The notes under the pieces were generated by a model. It worked only from the letters and a program-made list of their open reading frames with translations. It ran no database searches and was not told where the DNA came from. From the NCBI GenBank assembly GCA_033980235.1, contig CM067075.1, positions 11,816,292 through 11,880,291 on the forward strand: DNA of 64,000 bases, read 5' to 3'. The DNA is from Diadema setosum. Lineage: Eukaryota; Echinodermata; Echinoidea; Diadematoida; Diadematidae. The translations under genes were made by a program, and so were the position numbers. Below are positions 34,659 to 46,849 of the stretch, one piece after another; position 1 is the first letter of the stretch, and every line of letters starts with the position of its first letter.

Positions 34659-36100
34659 GACAATACACAGAGCTGAGGTATACTGTTTGTAGTGAAGAAT
34701 CATTGGATGTTTTCATTCAATGGTGTATGCCCAACTAGTTTGTTGAATTCATTATTAAAGTCAGTAGGGCCTAAATACAAGTTTCCATAATAAATTGCTA
34801 AATTCTGTGTATGTTTCTTATTGTTTGTTTGTTTGTTTTTTTTTCCCAAGACTGCCATCACTATCCTATCAAGCACCTGCTTAAGATGGGAGACTCCTGC
34901 ATTTTTTTCCTTTCTCTCTAAAACTTGAAATAGGCGTAAAATTGCTGATTTCTTTGATTTCATTGTATTTGTTAAAATAATTTTCAGATAATTGTGATTT
35001 TCATACTGTGAATTCATTATGTACAAACTGCACATTGTTCCTGTTCAAAATAACTGTACAAGTACCATTACTTGTGTATGATTTTCATGGAAAATGCAAA
35101 AATAAAATCAAACTGAAACTGAAGCTGAAGCTATATACAGGAAGGGTGTAGTACAACTGTAGCTATAAACCTTTTGTACAACAGCTATTAATGCCCTGCG
35201 ATAAATATCTCATTCAAAATACTTAGTCTTCCCATGGAAATGAACTACAGATGGTTTGGAAAGCTAATGCAATGACACACACACACTGACAGACATAGTG
35301 TATGTTCCCACACAAACAGACAGAGAAAATAAAGATATGAAAGAATGAAATACATATGAAAAGGCAATGGGAAAATCATTGACTTTTAACCTTTCTGTCA
35401 TATGTCCAGACCTGACGCTTTGGAGGGACACAAAATAAAACATGTAAACAAAGGACAAGAAAAGCAGGAATTAATATCAAGCTACATGTTGCTATTGAAG
35501 AAGTGAAAACTTGGCTGTATGACTTTACTAGACTATGCAAAGACAAAAAAAAAAAAATCCAAACAAATAAAAAAGAACATGTCGACAGGAGTACAGTAGT
35601 CTCCACATAATCAGGTACATGTACATGTAGTGCTTGGCAGAGCATTTCTTACCCAATTAAGAGGTGTTCCCAATTTACTGGCGAGCATGTTTCATTAATG
35701 TCTGAGATACCACACTCAGCACAGTATATAGCTACAGCCACATGATGCTTGCTCAGACTGAAGTCATACAATATCTTTTCAGAGAAAGCCCATGTTTTCA
35801 ATAAAATGCTTTCTTTTCACAGAAAGCCCAGGTTTTCACTAAAACGCTTTCGAGGAAAACAACATATAAATATGTACTTCTTTGCTATTGCCTTCCGGGT
35901 TACTCCTGGACATTAGAAGACTTCGACAAATTTGTTCGGCTAGACACCTATGTGGGACATGCAGCAGTCACATGCTACAGCAAATTCTCATATTCTCATA
36001 GGCTTGATGGCAACCAAGGGTTTATTTTTCAACTAAACAGCCTGGAGAAAGGTTAGAGTTTCAGTTGTGCTGGCTTATCCCCCATTTCATTTGAAAGCTA

Positions 36101-36457
36101 TTAAAGGTCCAGTTTACCTTTGGGAGCAGTGATTTCAAAAATGTTCAAGATATCACATTTAATGCATATGTGTAGGTCTGTTGTATCATAAAACATCCTA
36201 CCATATGAAATATTTGCCATAAAGCCTAAAATATAAGGAGATATCAGGATTTTTCTCAATAAACCGTAACTGTATACGGTTTAGTCTGGAAGCATTTTTG
36301 TTATAACTATTGTTCACGTTTTGTGTATTTAACAACACTTAACATCCATTATACGGATTCAAATTTTGACAGTGGTTGTTTCTATCCCTAACTCACATTT
36401 TAGAATTATTTTAAAGCACTAATGCTTTCATCTGCAAATGGTAAATTATGCCTTTAA
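36101..36457. mobile_element. TTAA-flanked MITE
   Basis: The left end TTAAAGGTCCAGTTTACC and right end GGTAAATTATGCCTTTAA are imperfect inverted repeats of each other. 357 bp, non-coding. Confidence 0.55.
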
Positions 36458-36684
36458 TAAACCAGATGTGTCGTTACTAGTGTGTCACCGAGCATGTGGT
36501 TTGGGTTGTGTGTAGCGCTGATGCAAGGGTTTATGCAAGGCATCCAAAGTGACTACTTTTCTAGCGAATGGGCAAATCAATCATAGACTGCACACTCAAT
36601 GTGTCAAAACGTGAAACTGAGCACTCTATCGCCTCTCACAACCTCAAGCATTCTTCAGAATTTATAGTTACAGTACACCCATTT

Positions 36685-37462
36685 TTAACCCTAAAAAGAC
36701 TGGGGGGGGGGGCCTAAAAGGCCCCCCCTCGACATTTCGCGCGATTACTCTGCAACACGCAATGCTCTCGCCGCGATTCTCTATGACTTTTTTCTTTCGA
36801 GTTCCCCGCACATTTTGACGCCAAATTTGTGACGCCCGGGGGTACGGTTCTGAAGTTACATATCTTTTTGTACATGCATGTGAGACCGAAACTGGCTCAA
36901 AAATGTGATTTTGTGTACAAAGTCAATGCAAATTGAGTTTTTTCACATGGTTCATATAAATACGCTCATTTTTACTCTCAATGGCTAAAATTAATTTGTT
37001 TTAGTAGTATTATGCTTCAAAAAGTGTCTGCCACAAATTTTGTTTAAAAAAACAGGAAAAACAAACGGTCGAAAAAACAAGGAAATACATAAGAAATTCA
37101 TAAAACAATAAAATAAATAAGAAATTAATTTTGATACCAAATTTTTTTTCAAGTACATTTGCGAAGAACGCCACAAAGAAAAATTAGACCAAAAATGAGC
37201 ACTTTCGGAGCTTTATTTACTGATTTAGATCAAAGAGTCTGATTTCTCGCATAAATTAGCATAATTAATCAAAATAAGATAAAATAAGACTATTTTGGAA
37301 AATTTGAATATACGATCTTGTAGATTACATCGCACACTACCATTGTGCAAATTTCCGCGGCGATCGCGCAATCCACGGCCGAGATCTTAAGGGGGGGCCC
37401 TTTAGCCCCCCCCCCCCCCAGTCTTTCGAGCTACCAAAATAGCCCAGTCTTTTTAGGGTTAA
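36685..37462. mobile_element. TTAACCCTAAAAAGACT inverted-repeat element
   Basis: TTAACCCTAAAAAGACTGGG at the left is matched by CCCAGTCTTTTTAGGGTTAA at the right, followed inwards by G and C homopolymers and GGGGCC-type runs on both sides. 778 bp, no open frame of note. TTAA is the probable target duplication. Confidence 0.7.
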
Positions 37463-38169
37463 GATATTCTGCGGGACTCTTCATAGTATGAAAATATTTG
37501 TAGATTACGTTCATCTGGCAAATTTCTATTCATTTAACCATTATGCTTACGTGATTATCAGGAAAGTATAACATAAATTGGAGTTGTTTGTTCAGTTTGT
37601 GTGTCGATCAAAAGCAGAGTACCTAAAAACTGGATATCCCATTATGTGGAGACTACTGTACTATCTTCAAGTTGGAAAGCCAGCTAAACATGCAGCGGAG
37701 ATGACACAAATGGACTGGCCAGCATGGAAGCATGAATATTCATGCATTTGTCATTGTGAAGCGAGGAAACCAGTCAACGGTGCATTACAACTGCCTTTCA
37801 ACGACAATAACAAAATCTATGCATTTACAGTGACAGCATTCCTCTGCCTAACCCCATTTCTTTCCCATAGAGGATGATCTCTGTAATGCACGTACAAATG
37901 TAATAGCAGCCACTGTTAAGATGATGACTCTAGTGAGTAGTTGACCAGAATACCCAAGTCTTCTCAGGCGATTATCATATCCTGTCATGGCTATGGCCCT
38001 TCATGCATGTAAAAACGGAGGTCCACTGATCTTGACCACTGAACTCCAAAACTAACCGGCAGCCCTTATTTGCACAAGTAAGAGATTTCTTAATTTCTTT
38101 CTATCCCTCGTACAGTACCCATAACACTGTCATTGGACTTTCATAGTTTCAGTTATGGTAGAAAAAAAA

Positions 38170-38690
38170 CCCAGTTTTTTTAGTTAAAGTCTAATGGCCA
38201 ACGTTGAACTTAACCTTTGACCTTCCACCCATCATGTCAATCAAATATGTTTATCTATTTCTATCTTTCTGACAAAGTTATATTACTACATTCCTGCTTA
38301 GGTTCTAGTTAAAATATTACATACCAACTCAGAGAGTGACCTTTGACCTCAACTTTAATCCCTGACGACCATTGTCATTTTATGCAAGTAACTGCTTATT
38401 TCCATCTTTCACAATAAATCATACCACCACTGGACATTTCTAGCTGAAAATTACATCTTTGGAAAAAAAATCAAAGATGCTTGACCTTTGACACCAAGGG
38501 ATTTTGGGGTTTCCTTCTAGAATGTACACAGCGCATTTATCCCTCATGCAGCATTTTATCATGAAAGTCCACCCAGGGGGTTTTTCCTTCTTCTTTTATT
38601 TTCTTTCTTTTTTTTCTTCACATTAATGAGATCTAGTGCATACAGATGGACACAAAAAACCAAGGTGCCTCTGGCACCCTTCGTGATATG
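38170..38690. repeat. TTTGACC-rich dispersed repeat
   Basis: Contains GACCTTTGACC-type motifs (about 38213, 38338, 38482) and, at its right, a small palindrome AAGGTGCC-TCT-GGCACC near 38660-38678, reminiscent of the 3' hairpins of the other hairpin-ended elements. The left end is not identified. Confidence 0.4.
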
Positions 38691-39498
38691 CTGATGTACA
38701 ATGTATGTAGCAAAAGTGAGATAAAATGTGACCCTGCATCACAAAACTAACAAAATGTCGCCAGACATTAATTTTCAGTTCAGGGCAGATTCTGAAAGAG
38801 CAGACTCTAAGTTTTAAAATGATGTATGACTCAATTCAAATGGACTCTCTAACCTATCTAAATCTTGGAAAGAATGCACACACTCTGGAAAAGTGTGAAC
38901 TGAGAAAAAAGGCTCTGAAGTACATTGTACAGCGTCTTTTCAAGCACCTAATCGTTATTAAACTGTGCTAGCTGTGTGATGAATGGGACAAAAATCAGGC
39001 TGTAAAGCACCAGAGAAACAACAATGAAGGGATTATCAGATTAAGCTGAAATTAAACATGCTCTATTAACACATTCTTTCAATGATTAATGCCAACTTTC
39101 AAAGTAGTAGCATTATCCTTTCAAAAGTTATGAGAGTTGAAAGTGAAGAGTGTGCAAAGGATTTTCAAGAAATGAAAAGGGGCCTCTAAGACATATACCT
39201 GATCTCACTATTCCACAGAATAAAGGTTGTAGAAAAACTGCTGGAAACACACTTTCCCATTCATTTTATGATCCACAACTTAGCAGTAATGTAGAAGAAG
39301 AACATTTCTTTCAGAAAATATGAAAAACTCAAGATTGACTTGGTTGACCCGTTTACCTATTTTGAGTCCTCATGTGAAATCAAGGCGTGTGACTTTTTGT
39401 TGGTTTTGTGATGCACGGTCACAAATGTTACCCTTGGCTAGACACTTGCAGTACAGGCGATAACATTGGGGGGGGGGGGGGAAGAGAGCTAGACTTAC

Positions 39499-39630
39499 GT
39501 CCTTATTGAAGCTCCACTGCTGGTTGCCGCCTTGCATGTGACAGCTCAGCATCATGACGGGACCGCCTCGAGCCACGTCCAGGCAGAGGTCATCGTGTCG
39601 CAGCTCGCTGTGCTTGGTCAGCGCCCAGAT
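39499..39630 (-). CDS. GALNT1: GALNT exon 6 in window: lectin repeat beta
   Basis: 44 codons, phase 0 at both ends (acceptor GATCAG|ATC, donor GAC|GTAAGT). It encodes the second beta-trefoil repeat, with CLD (DLCLDV) and QxW (QQW). The first residues (IW) complete the QxW motif of the preceding alpha repeat across the splice junction. The short extract LRHDDLCLDVARGGPVMML shows the close similarity to GALNT1. Confidence 0.93.
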
Positions 39631-40011
39631 CTGATCACATGAGAGATGGACGGGGACAGAGGTCAAAGGTTGCATTACATGCTTTGTATGCTACACTGGA
39701 ACCTCAATGCAAATAGGTCAGATGTAACAGAATATCTCAATATACACTACAGGTGATTTTTGCAGGTCCCAAGTCTTTATGTTTCTCTGTTTGCAATTAG
39801 TGAGAAACCTGAAATGACAAGGCACAAAACTGTCATGATGCTTGTAAGGTCTTTATCATCACAAGATTCTTCTGTAATGCGTTTCCATGTTTCTACCCAC
39901 TGTTACATTCTCAACATGTAATTCTACATGATCATAGAGTTGATTTAAATAAAGCAACATCACAGAGTGGATGAGATTTCATAAAAAATACAAAATCAGT
40001 TATCATGAATC

Positions 40012-40210
40012 GGTACTGTACAACTAGAAATGTTAGCGTGCATTCAAATTTCGCGAGAGCAGAGACTTGCAAAATTAAAATGCAAGCAAACATTCTTATG
40101 TACAGTATAAGCATTGAATGCCAGTGGTAATTTACAAAAATTTCATGCTGCAAAAAAGGCCGTTGGCTCCAATTTGCGAAAACTTCATGCCGCGAACATA
40201 TCTTGCTTTT
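40012..40210. mobile_element. MITE, TACTGTAAAAC family, diverged copy
   Basis: It shares with 23171-23396 the order of TGCATT, TTTCGCGA, GCATTGAATG, GGCCGTTGGCTCCAATT and ATGCCGCGAA blocks. Terminal repeats are eroded. It lies in a 1.2-kb GALNT intron (39631-40824) that otherwise shows nothing notable. Confidence 0.6.
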
Positions 40211-40824
40211 AAAATACTCCAATCAAAATATTTCCCATGCTGTCATAATCTTGCATGATGACTTTCAGGGGTAAGGGATTGTATGTGGTATCGAACAATT
40301 TTTGACAAAAAAAAATCATGATCTCTACAACATACTATTGTAAAAACCAAATTTTGAGTCATGCTTGTTATCTTTTATCTACATGTAGTTTGCAATATGT
40401 GGTTGGGTTGGAACCAGCATCAATATTGTATTGCCAATATTTGCAACTTTGAAATCATTAATTAGCTTTGTCTTTTTCTGTCTAATTTTGATAAAACTTT
40501 CACCTCTCTGCTTCTCATCACCCATTAAATTCCACATAAATATGGAGTTACATTACACCTCGTCCATTTCAATGTACACAACGACACAATGGTACACTGG
40601 GAGATTAAATGCTGACAATTAGAAATTGTTGAAAGTCATTCTGTTTGAAGGAGAAATTTACCTGAAGGACAGAGTTGCTTTCAATCAACATGAAGAAAGG
40701 AGAGAAAGCAGAGTTGGGTATCATCACTCAGTCAAATGTGAGGGGGTTATCAGCACAATGGCCAATATTAGTCAGCGAGGACGACAGACACAGAGAAAAG
40801 GGGAAAAAAATTGTGAAACATCAC

Positions 40825-40923
40825 CTGGTTACCCCCTTGACCATGGCATCCAAAGAGGCCAACCTTGTGACCCGCTTCTTTCATCATGGTGTCCAGACAC
40901 ACATGGGTCTCTATATTTCTGAC
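40825..40923 (-). CDS. GALNT1: GALNT exon 5 in window: lectin repeat alpha
   Basis: 33 codons between acceptor CAACAG|GTC and donor CAG|GTGATG, phase 0. It begins VRNIETHVCLDTM and ends CHGQGGNQ: the first trefoil repeat with its CLD motif and the start of the QxW motif, finished as Q-I-W by the next exon. Confidence 0.93.
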
Positions 40924-41984
40924 CTGTTGACCAAGGATAGAGAAAGAGGAAAAAAAACCTAAAAAACTCAACCAAATTCAAAAACAAACAAAACAACTAC
41001 ACTCTAAGCACATTAGTTGTGAAGTTACGCGATATGTTTTGCGAAGAACATACATATCGTATTGCACGATATTTTATGAGCTAATATTAATGGGATATTA
41101 AAAGAAATTCTCAGCATCATTGAGTCATGATGAAGAACACATCAGATTGCAGAAATAAATTTCAAGAGCATTGTGACATAATGCAAACACATGTTTATAA
41201 TTGGAGATTCTCTTAGCCTACAATAATGGGAAGTCTAAAAAAATAAGAGCATCATCAGGAAAATGTACCAACCTCTATATAAATACTCATAATGAAGTCA
41301 TGTAATACACTAAAAAGACAGTGACTAACAGTGGAAATTCTTTTAGTCACTGTAATGGCAAAGTCTAAAGAAAAGAACCTCAATATTATTCAATTAGGAT
41401 GGAGAACATACCAAACTCTAAAAGACTTAAATATTTCATGCACATTTTGAAATATTAAAAATGCAACACACCGAAGATAAAAGTGTGCATTACTAGTGGA
41501 TATTGAATTAGCTATCGGTAATGAGAAACTTACAGAAAAGCTCCAATATCATGAATTGGGAAAGAGATCTACTACCAAACTACTAAAAAAATACATTGCA
41601 CAATTCCCCATGTTTGTGATGGTAGTAAAACACACAGGGGAGTCACAAACATGAAACTGGAGATTTTCTGGGCCATCTGCCATTGGGGAAAACAAAGAGA
41701 GAATGGTTATATCTTGACATTATTATTGTGAATCTTTTCAAGTTAGCTAACCCCTCCCCTACATGTAAACTGGGGGAAGGGAAGAGGAGATACACTGTAC
41801 ATCGCCCCTTAGTGAGCAGAATTCCCTTGCTTTAAACAGTTACTGGTACAAATTGAATCATTATCTGTTTAATTTCCTTCTCTCAGAATACTGACAATAA
41901 TGTCTGTTGTTGTTGGTATTGTTGTTGTCATAAGCTCCTAGCCTCAATTAATAATTTCTCATGTCATGTTGTGTCTGTTGTAAC

Positions 41985-42166
41985 TCACTGGCAAACTGCC
42001 CGTCATCAAAGTAAATACACACTGAGTATTTACTATTTGGAGTGTGATGGCCATGATCAAATTCATGGGCATAAACTATATACACTGTACACTGGTGGGA
42101 TTTGAACCCACGACCTTCTGATTGCTAGACAGGCATCATATCCACTAGACTACCGAGCTTCTGCCC
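41985..42166 (-). mobile_element. tRNA-derived SINE, minus-strand copy
   Basis: In minus orientation a tRNA-like head (about 42164-42093) has an A-box-like TAGTCTAGTGG and a B box GGTTCAAATCC (42108-42098) inside a perfect 5-bp T stem. The tail TATGCCCATGA...GTGTATTTACTT...GGGCA follows. The acceptor stem does not pair, so this is not a tRNA gene. Confidence 0.65.
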
Positions 42167-42179
42167 TGTAGCCAATGAT

Positions 42180-42365
42180 GGTTCTTAATCCTTGTAGCCA
42201 CAGGTAATACGTATTCATCAAAATCAATGATTCTTGTGTTGAGATGGGCTTGAATCTCACCAGAGTATGTATGCCCATGATTTTCATCATGGCTATTACT
42301 CAGAACAAATATAATCCATGTGTATTTACTTGGATGAAGGGCAACCTGTCATTCAGTGGCAATAT
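42180..42365 (+). mobile_element. tRNA-derived SINE, plus-strand diverged copy
   Basis: It shares the tail blocks TATGCCCATGA, ATCATGGC, GTGTATTTACTT and GGGCA with the minus copy, in opposite orientation, and has a degraded B-box region near 42245-42260. The two copies are arranged head to head. Confidence 0.55.
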
Positions 42366-42430
42366 TATCAACTCGATGCAAGAATCATTAATCTGAAAAA
42401 AGAAAGAAAGAAAAGAAGGTCTAGACTGAC

Positions 42431-42748
42431 CTCCCCCATAAACTGGTAGTTGACCGGCCAGGACGACTCTGGGTAGATATTCTCCAGGTACCACTTGAAG
42501 GACTTGCAGTTCAGGCTGCTCCTCAGGTTGAGCCGGTCTGACAGGTCGCCTGGGTCTGTCTTGGCCACTGAGGGCGATATGCGGTAGTAGAAGTTCTTGT
42601 ACTCGTCCAGCCAGACTTCGGCCAGCCGCTTGTTGTTCTTGTTGACGTAGTTGGTGCCGGGTGGGAAGTGGTAGGGGGACTTCTTGCGGAACACGTGGCC
42701 GACGTGGGAGCAAGGGATGAACTCCAGTTTACCTCCGCACATCCACAG
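42431..42748 (-). CDS. GALNT1: GALNT exon 4 in window: end of catalytic domain and linker
   Basis: 106 codons, acceptor CCCCAG|CTG, donor GAG|GTCAGT, phase 0. It contains WMCGG and CSHVGHVFR, where the first His of SHVGH corresponds to the third Mn(II) ligand of the family. It continues with [20 protein letters not shown] and the linker [13 protein letters not shown] leading to the lectin domain. All recognised catalytic residues are present, so the enzyme should be active. Confidence 0.94.
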
Positions 42749-45214
42749 CTGGGGAAAAAAAAAACATACACCCAAAAGTGTCTTTTGTTGTTTTTGCATG
42801 TCTTGATACATTTTATCTACTTTACATACATGTAATAATCTACCCAAGAATTCAAGACAAAGTACCAACATCAGTATAAAATTCACATCTTTTCAATGTC
42901 TAAACAAACACAAAACTCGGTATCATTGCAATCACAATCAAATTATTTTATTATAGTCATTCCTTGCCTATTAAAGTGCATAGCCACATATACACTGTGT
43001 TACACGTCAATGTACATTAACATTATTGATCATCATTATTATTATTATTATCTAAGATACACTTGTAACATCACAGAATAATACACTCATAAACTCTATG
43101 AGCTCCATTTTATCTCCACACATCCAAAGCTGGAAAGAATATAAGCAGATAAAAAACAACAAAAACAGCATTTTTCCTGTTTTTTATATCTTTACATTGT
43201 ACCTTACAGCAATCATATGGGTGATACTCAGAATATTTTTGCTCATCACTGGAAACATACAGTGTACTTTCACTCACCACCATCAATATTATGCCTGCAC
43301 AAATACAATCAACTTAACGGTTTTCACATGGTACATGTACACCTATCAAAGTTTTAAGCAGAAACATTTTTCTCAGCATAGACCGACACATCATGGACTC
43401 CCCTTGATCTCCCTGTCTCTCCAAATTACAATCCCTGCCACGTACTGTCAACCTCACATCCTATCTTTAATAGATTGTGACTTGGAACCCCTTTCACACC
43501 TGAAAACTAGATCATTCTAAATGTATTAAGTGCAGTGACACAAGTGCGCACAGAACAGTTGAATATGCCAAGAGTTCCTGTAAACTACATACATGTGATG
43601 TTTATGAAACTGCTGTAAATCTTAGTGTGAAGACAAAAGCACAAGAAGATTTTTTGGTTGTTGTTTGTTTATTTGGGTCTTTTTTTTTGTTTTGTTTTTT
43701 GCATTCAGCAGTCAATTATTACCATAGAAACTAGTCTCCTGGTCTCACTAAATTCTCACAAAAATCGAATCTTGAAGACATTTGGTGACTAACCCAAGTG
43801 AAGTTTTGCAGGTCACTCTATAGGTAAGGAGTGCTTCTATTTTTAGATGGCAAATAGAGATCACAATATAATCATAACCTCACTTCCCACAACCTTCACA
43901 GGCCTAATGCCCCCATAAAAAAACAACAACAAACAAGCAAAAAACAAACAAACAAACAAACAAACAAAGGAGACTGAAAGACAATGGAGCAATACTCATT
44001 AAGGCCTCAGGCTTGTTATGGGATTAGATCTACCTATAGCAGAATTACTTACATACATCCAAGGTAGTCACTGTAGAATATACAAGTACAGTAGTACATT
44101 GTACAATTTATGTGTATATATTGTACATTGTATAGGCAAAGGCATGACCTACACAGGTGTGTACCTCCACCTGGACAACTTTTCAATCAGGAACTAAGAT
44201 TCACTTCTTGGCAGCAATGCGAAGCTCGGGAATTTGGAAAGATTAAGGGAAAATTTCAATATCCTAGTGGAATTCAACTTCATGGAAACCTGTATACTTT
44301 AGGCCTCTTGTACACACACAATTGTATGAAATGAAAAGGACATTATAATCACACGACCTTGCCAACCATTATATCATGTGGCTACTGGACACCTCATTAA
44401 AGTTTTTCACTGACATCTAAATCTTAATAATTTATTCTAAGTTAGCTTACTGGTTATAAAGCCATAGCTTTTAAAATATCACCCATAATGAAAGTTACTA
44501 TATGCCACACTTGTAATGTTGACAAATTTGCAAGTGAATGCAGTATGTCTTGCTCTCTTGGATAATATCCTCCCAAACTAACCGTTCTCTCTCTGTTTGC
44601 ATGCAAATAATGGAATACACAATTTTTCTCGATACTTGGTGCTACAGTTGAACCTCTCGTATCCGGACAAGTCGGGACCGGGGCTCATCCGGATAAGGGA
44701 TTTGGCCGGATACGGGAGACTCAATGCTTTATACATGTACATATACATACAACTGTACACATGTACTGATGTAGCCCATTGTAGGACCACATGTAGTAAT
44801 GTGTATACTGCAACCCTTTCATTGTTACATTTGGGAATGTTTGGTAATGTTAAAATGTCTGAAGGTAAGCAATTTGGAAGGAAATTTGATGTAATGTATG
44901 GTAATCATGTTGGAAGTAATATGTAATTCATGTGTGTTTGTGTAGGAGTTCTCAAGGAGTTAGGAATCCCCCTTTCCTCCCATAATTATAAAAAAAAAAT
45001 CACGGCGAGATTGCGTCCGTATAATAGAGAGATCCGGATAAAGGGAGGCCGGATAAGAGAGGTTCAACTGTACCTTTTTTTGAAAATAATTCCCATTTCT
45101 TTTCTGCGGTCCCTCCAATAAGAATACTACAGTCCTTTCAAGAGACCGTACACACATGGTGTAATCCAAAAGTAAGTTCCTTTTTTGTATTTTTTCCCTA
45201 AACACTTGTCTTAC
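42749..45214 (-). other. GALNT intron (2.5 kb)
   Basis: Holds the pogo-like MITE at 44645-45070, a (TTA)n tract near 43036-43051 and an AAAC-rich run near 43925-43965. No exon is seen. Confidence 0.6.
44645..45070. mobile_element. pogo/Tc1-mariner-like MITE
   Basis: CAGTTGAACCTCTCGTATCC at the left is inverted at the right (GGATAAGAGAGGTTCAACTG), and TA dinucleotides flank both ends (44643-44644, 45071-45072). CCGGATA motifs repeat internally. 426 bp, non-coding. Confidence 0.7.
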
Positions 45215-45332
45215 TTTGAAAGACAGCTCGAGGTTCTCCCCTCCCCAGATGTTGAAGCCCGGGTCGTACTGCCCAAGCTCCTCAAAATATGACTTGTCGA
45301 TGGCAAAGAGACCTCCAGCCATTGTGGGTGAC
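45215..45332 (-). CDS. GALNT1: GALNT exon 3 in window: Gal/GalNAc-T motif
   Basis: 39 codons plus one split base: acceptor ATGCAG|GTC completes an Arg with the previous exon, and donor AAA|GTAAGA ends in phase 0. It encodes [12 protein letters not shown] and the family signature [10 protein letters not shown], which forms part of the UDP-GalNAc pocket. All signature residues are intact. Confidence 0.94.
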
Positions 45333-45447
45333 CTGCATTAGGATTGGGGGGGGGGGGGGAGGGTGAAGGGGGAGAGAAAAAATACAAGGCAAACTATGAA
45401 ACATGGATCTCTAGCAAGGTTCTCAGCTGAATGTACAATTTTTTTTA

Positions 45448-45656
45448 CTGTAAAAGTGGACATTTTTGCAGCGTTGAAATTTTTGCACATTCACATAACC
45501 AGAAACCAGCGCGAAAATAAAAGCACACAAATATTTTTGCTCACCCTATGTTCCAGTAGTTGATGTCTTAATGTTGCATAATTAAAAAAACAGTAAAACT
45601 TGATTTCTTTGGCTGAGCGCGAAAATTACTCGATTGCAAAAAATCCACTTTTACAG
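45448..45656. mobile_element. MITE with CTGTAAAAGTGGA ends
   Basis: CTGTAAAAGTGGA (45448-45460) and TCCACTTTTACAG (45644-45656) are perfect 13-bp inverted repeats. GCGCGAAAAT motifs inside resemble the TACTGTAAAAC family, of which this may be a sister. Confidence 0.7.
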
Positions 45657-45969
45657 CATGTAGTTTATTAGGGGCACAGTAATGGTATCACTGTGTGCCA
45701 AGCAATGTGCATTTATCTCTGTATGGACTAAATAGCCTTTAATCACATCATGGAAAAAAAATCAACTCTATAACACAAGACAAAACAAAATGTCTGTTTA
45801 CTTTTATACAAAATATATACTGGGTGAATCTACACATTATGTAGTACAACAACAAGACATAAAAGTGTATATATATGCGCAGTATATTCCACATTACTAT
45901 AAAACAGCCATCGCCAAAATTGGGAAAAATCTTCATTGCTTCATTTCCATATTACTAGTCAATGTACCC

Positions 45970-46470
45970 GTGGAGTGTCAGAAATCCTCCATGGGGATTC
46001 CCCCAGAAATGGTGAAGGTCACTGGGTCAACAGACGTCAAATATCTGTTTTGCGCTACTCCTTGGTCCGATCTTGGCCAAACTTGCTGGAAGCATAAGTA
46101 GGCGTACACCAAAGAGATTTTGAGGAGAAAAATCTCTTTGGCGTACACCTGGGAATCCCCTTATAAGTAGCAGTGCCGTATATATATACGGCACTGATAA
46201 GTAGGCCTACATAGCGCCCTCTATCGGGTGTCTGATTATATTTCTGGGGGAATCCCCATATAAGTAGGCCTACATAGCGCCCTCTATTGGGCGTCTGAAG
46301 TTATTTGACCTTTGACCCCAGTGACCTTGACCTTTCCAAAAATGAACCCCTCAAGGGCAATTTCGCGGTCAACCTGCATCCACCCATTAAGTTTGGTGGA
46401 GATCGGACCAAGGACCTGGGAGGAGTAGAGGAACAAACAGACAAACGTTGCTCGAATTATAGTATGATGT
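45970..46470. repeat. Compound inverted-repeat cluster
   Basis: A perfect 20-bp pair, 45991-46010 and 46240-46259, encloses two hairpins: CCAAAGAGATTTT with its complement (46109-46141), and a perfect 26-bp palindrome at 46171-46196. Outside, TCCTTGGTCCGATCTTGGCC (46060) is inverted near 46395-46420. A roughly 40-bp direct repeat (AAGTAGGCCTACATAGCGCC core) starts near 46198 and 46261. Confidence 0.7.
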
Positions 46471-46658
46471 AATACAATACAAAGTCAATGTACCTTTGAC
46501 CTGATATGACTGTGGGCCACAGTCATTCTACAGAAATACTTGTTAACTCTGACTTTTCACCATTTATGCACCAGACAAGAGAGAAGGCCTGTAGTCCCTT
46601 AGATAATACGACTGGACCCTCCACAACACTTTCAGGTATTTCTTCTACAATTTCAATA

Positions 46659-46849
46659 CAGTGGAAACTCAATATAAAGAGATCTGATGCAACAAAATGC
46701 TTGATATAACAAACTAATTTATATCTAGTCCCAATCAATTTATTTCCTTTGTTTTGTATCTAATTATTGACTATTGATATAACAAAATATCTGATATGAA
46801 GAACAAGTTGTCTTGGTCCCAAGGATCTCAAGGAACTGAGTTTCCACTG
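46659..46849. mobile_element. Short MITE with CAGTGGAAACTC ends
   Basis: CAGTGGAAACTCA at the left is mirrored by TGAGTTTCCACTG at the right, with TA just before the left end. GATATAACAAA-type motifs recur inside. Probably Tc1/mariner/pogo-derived. Confidence 0.6.

Larger units (their letters stand above)
29415..39498 (-). other. GALNT intron (10.1 kb), repeat-filled
   Basis: Contains the hairpin/subterminal-repeat element 30670-31719, TTAA-flanked elements at 34268, 36101 and 36685, a TTTGACC-rich repeat near 38170-38690 and C-rich runs at 33233-33291. No nested gene is recognised. Confidence 0.6.
40924..42430 (-). other. GALNT intron (1.5 kb) with two SINE copies
   Basis: No gene. The two SINE copies at its right end are listed separately. 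The remainder is AT-rich and unremarkable. Confidence 0.6.

Noticed and set aside
42093..42164. Possible tRNA gene on the minus strand
   Set aside because: A and B boxes and a T stem are present, but the acceptor stem does not pair and a SINE-type tail follows with a second copy nearby.
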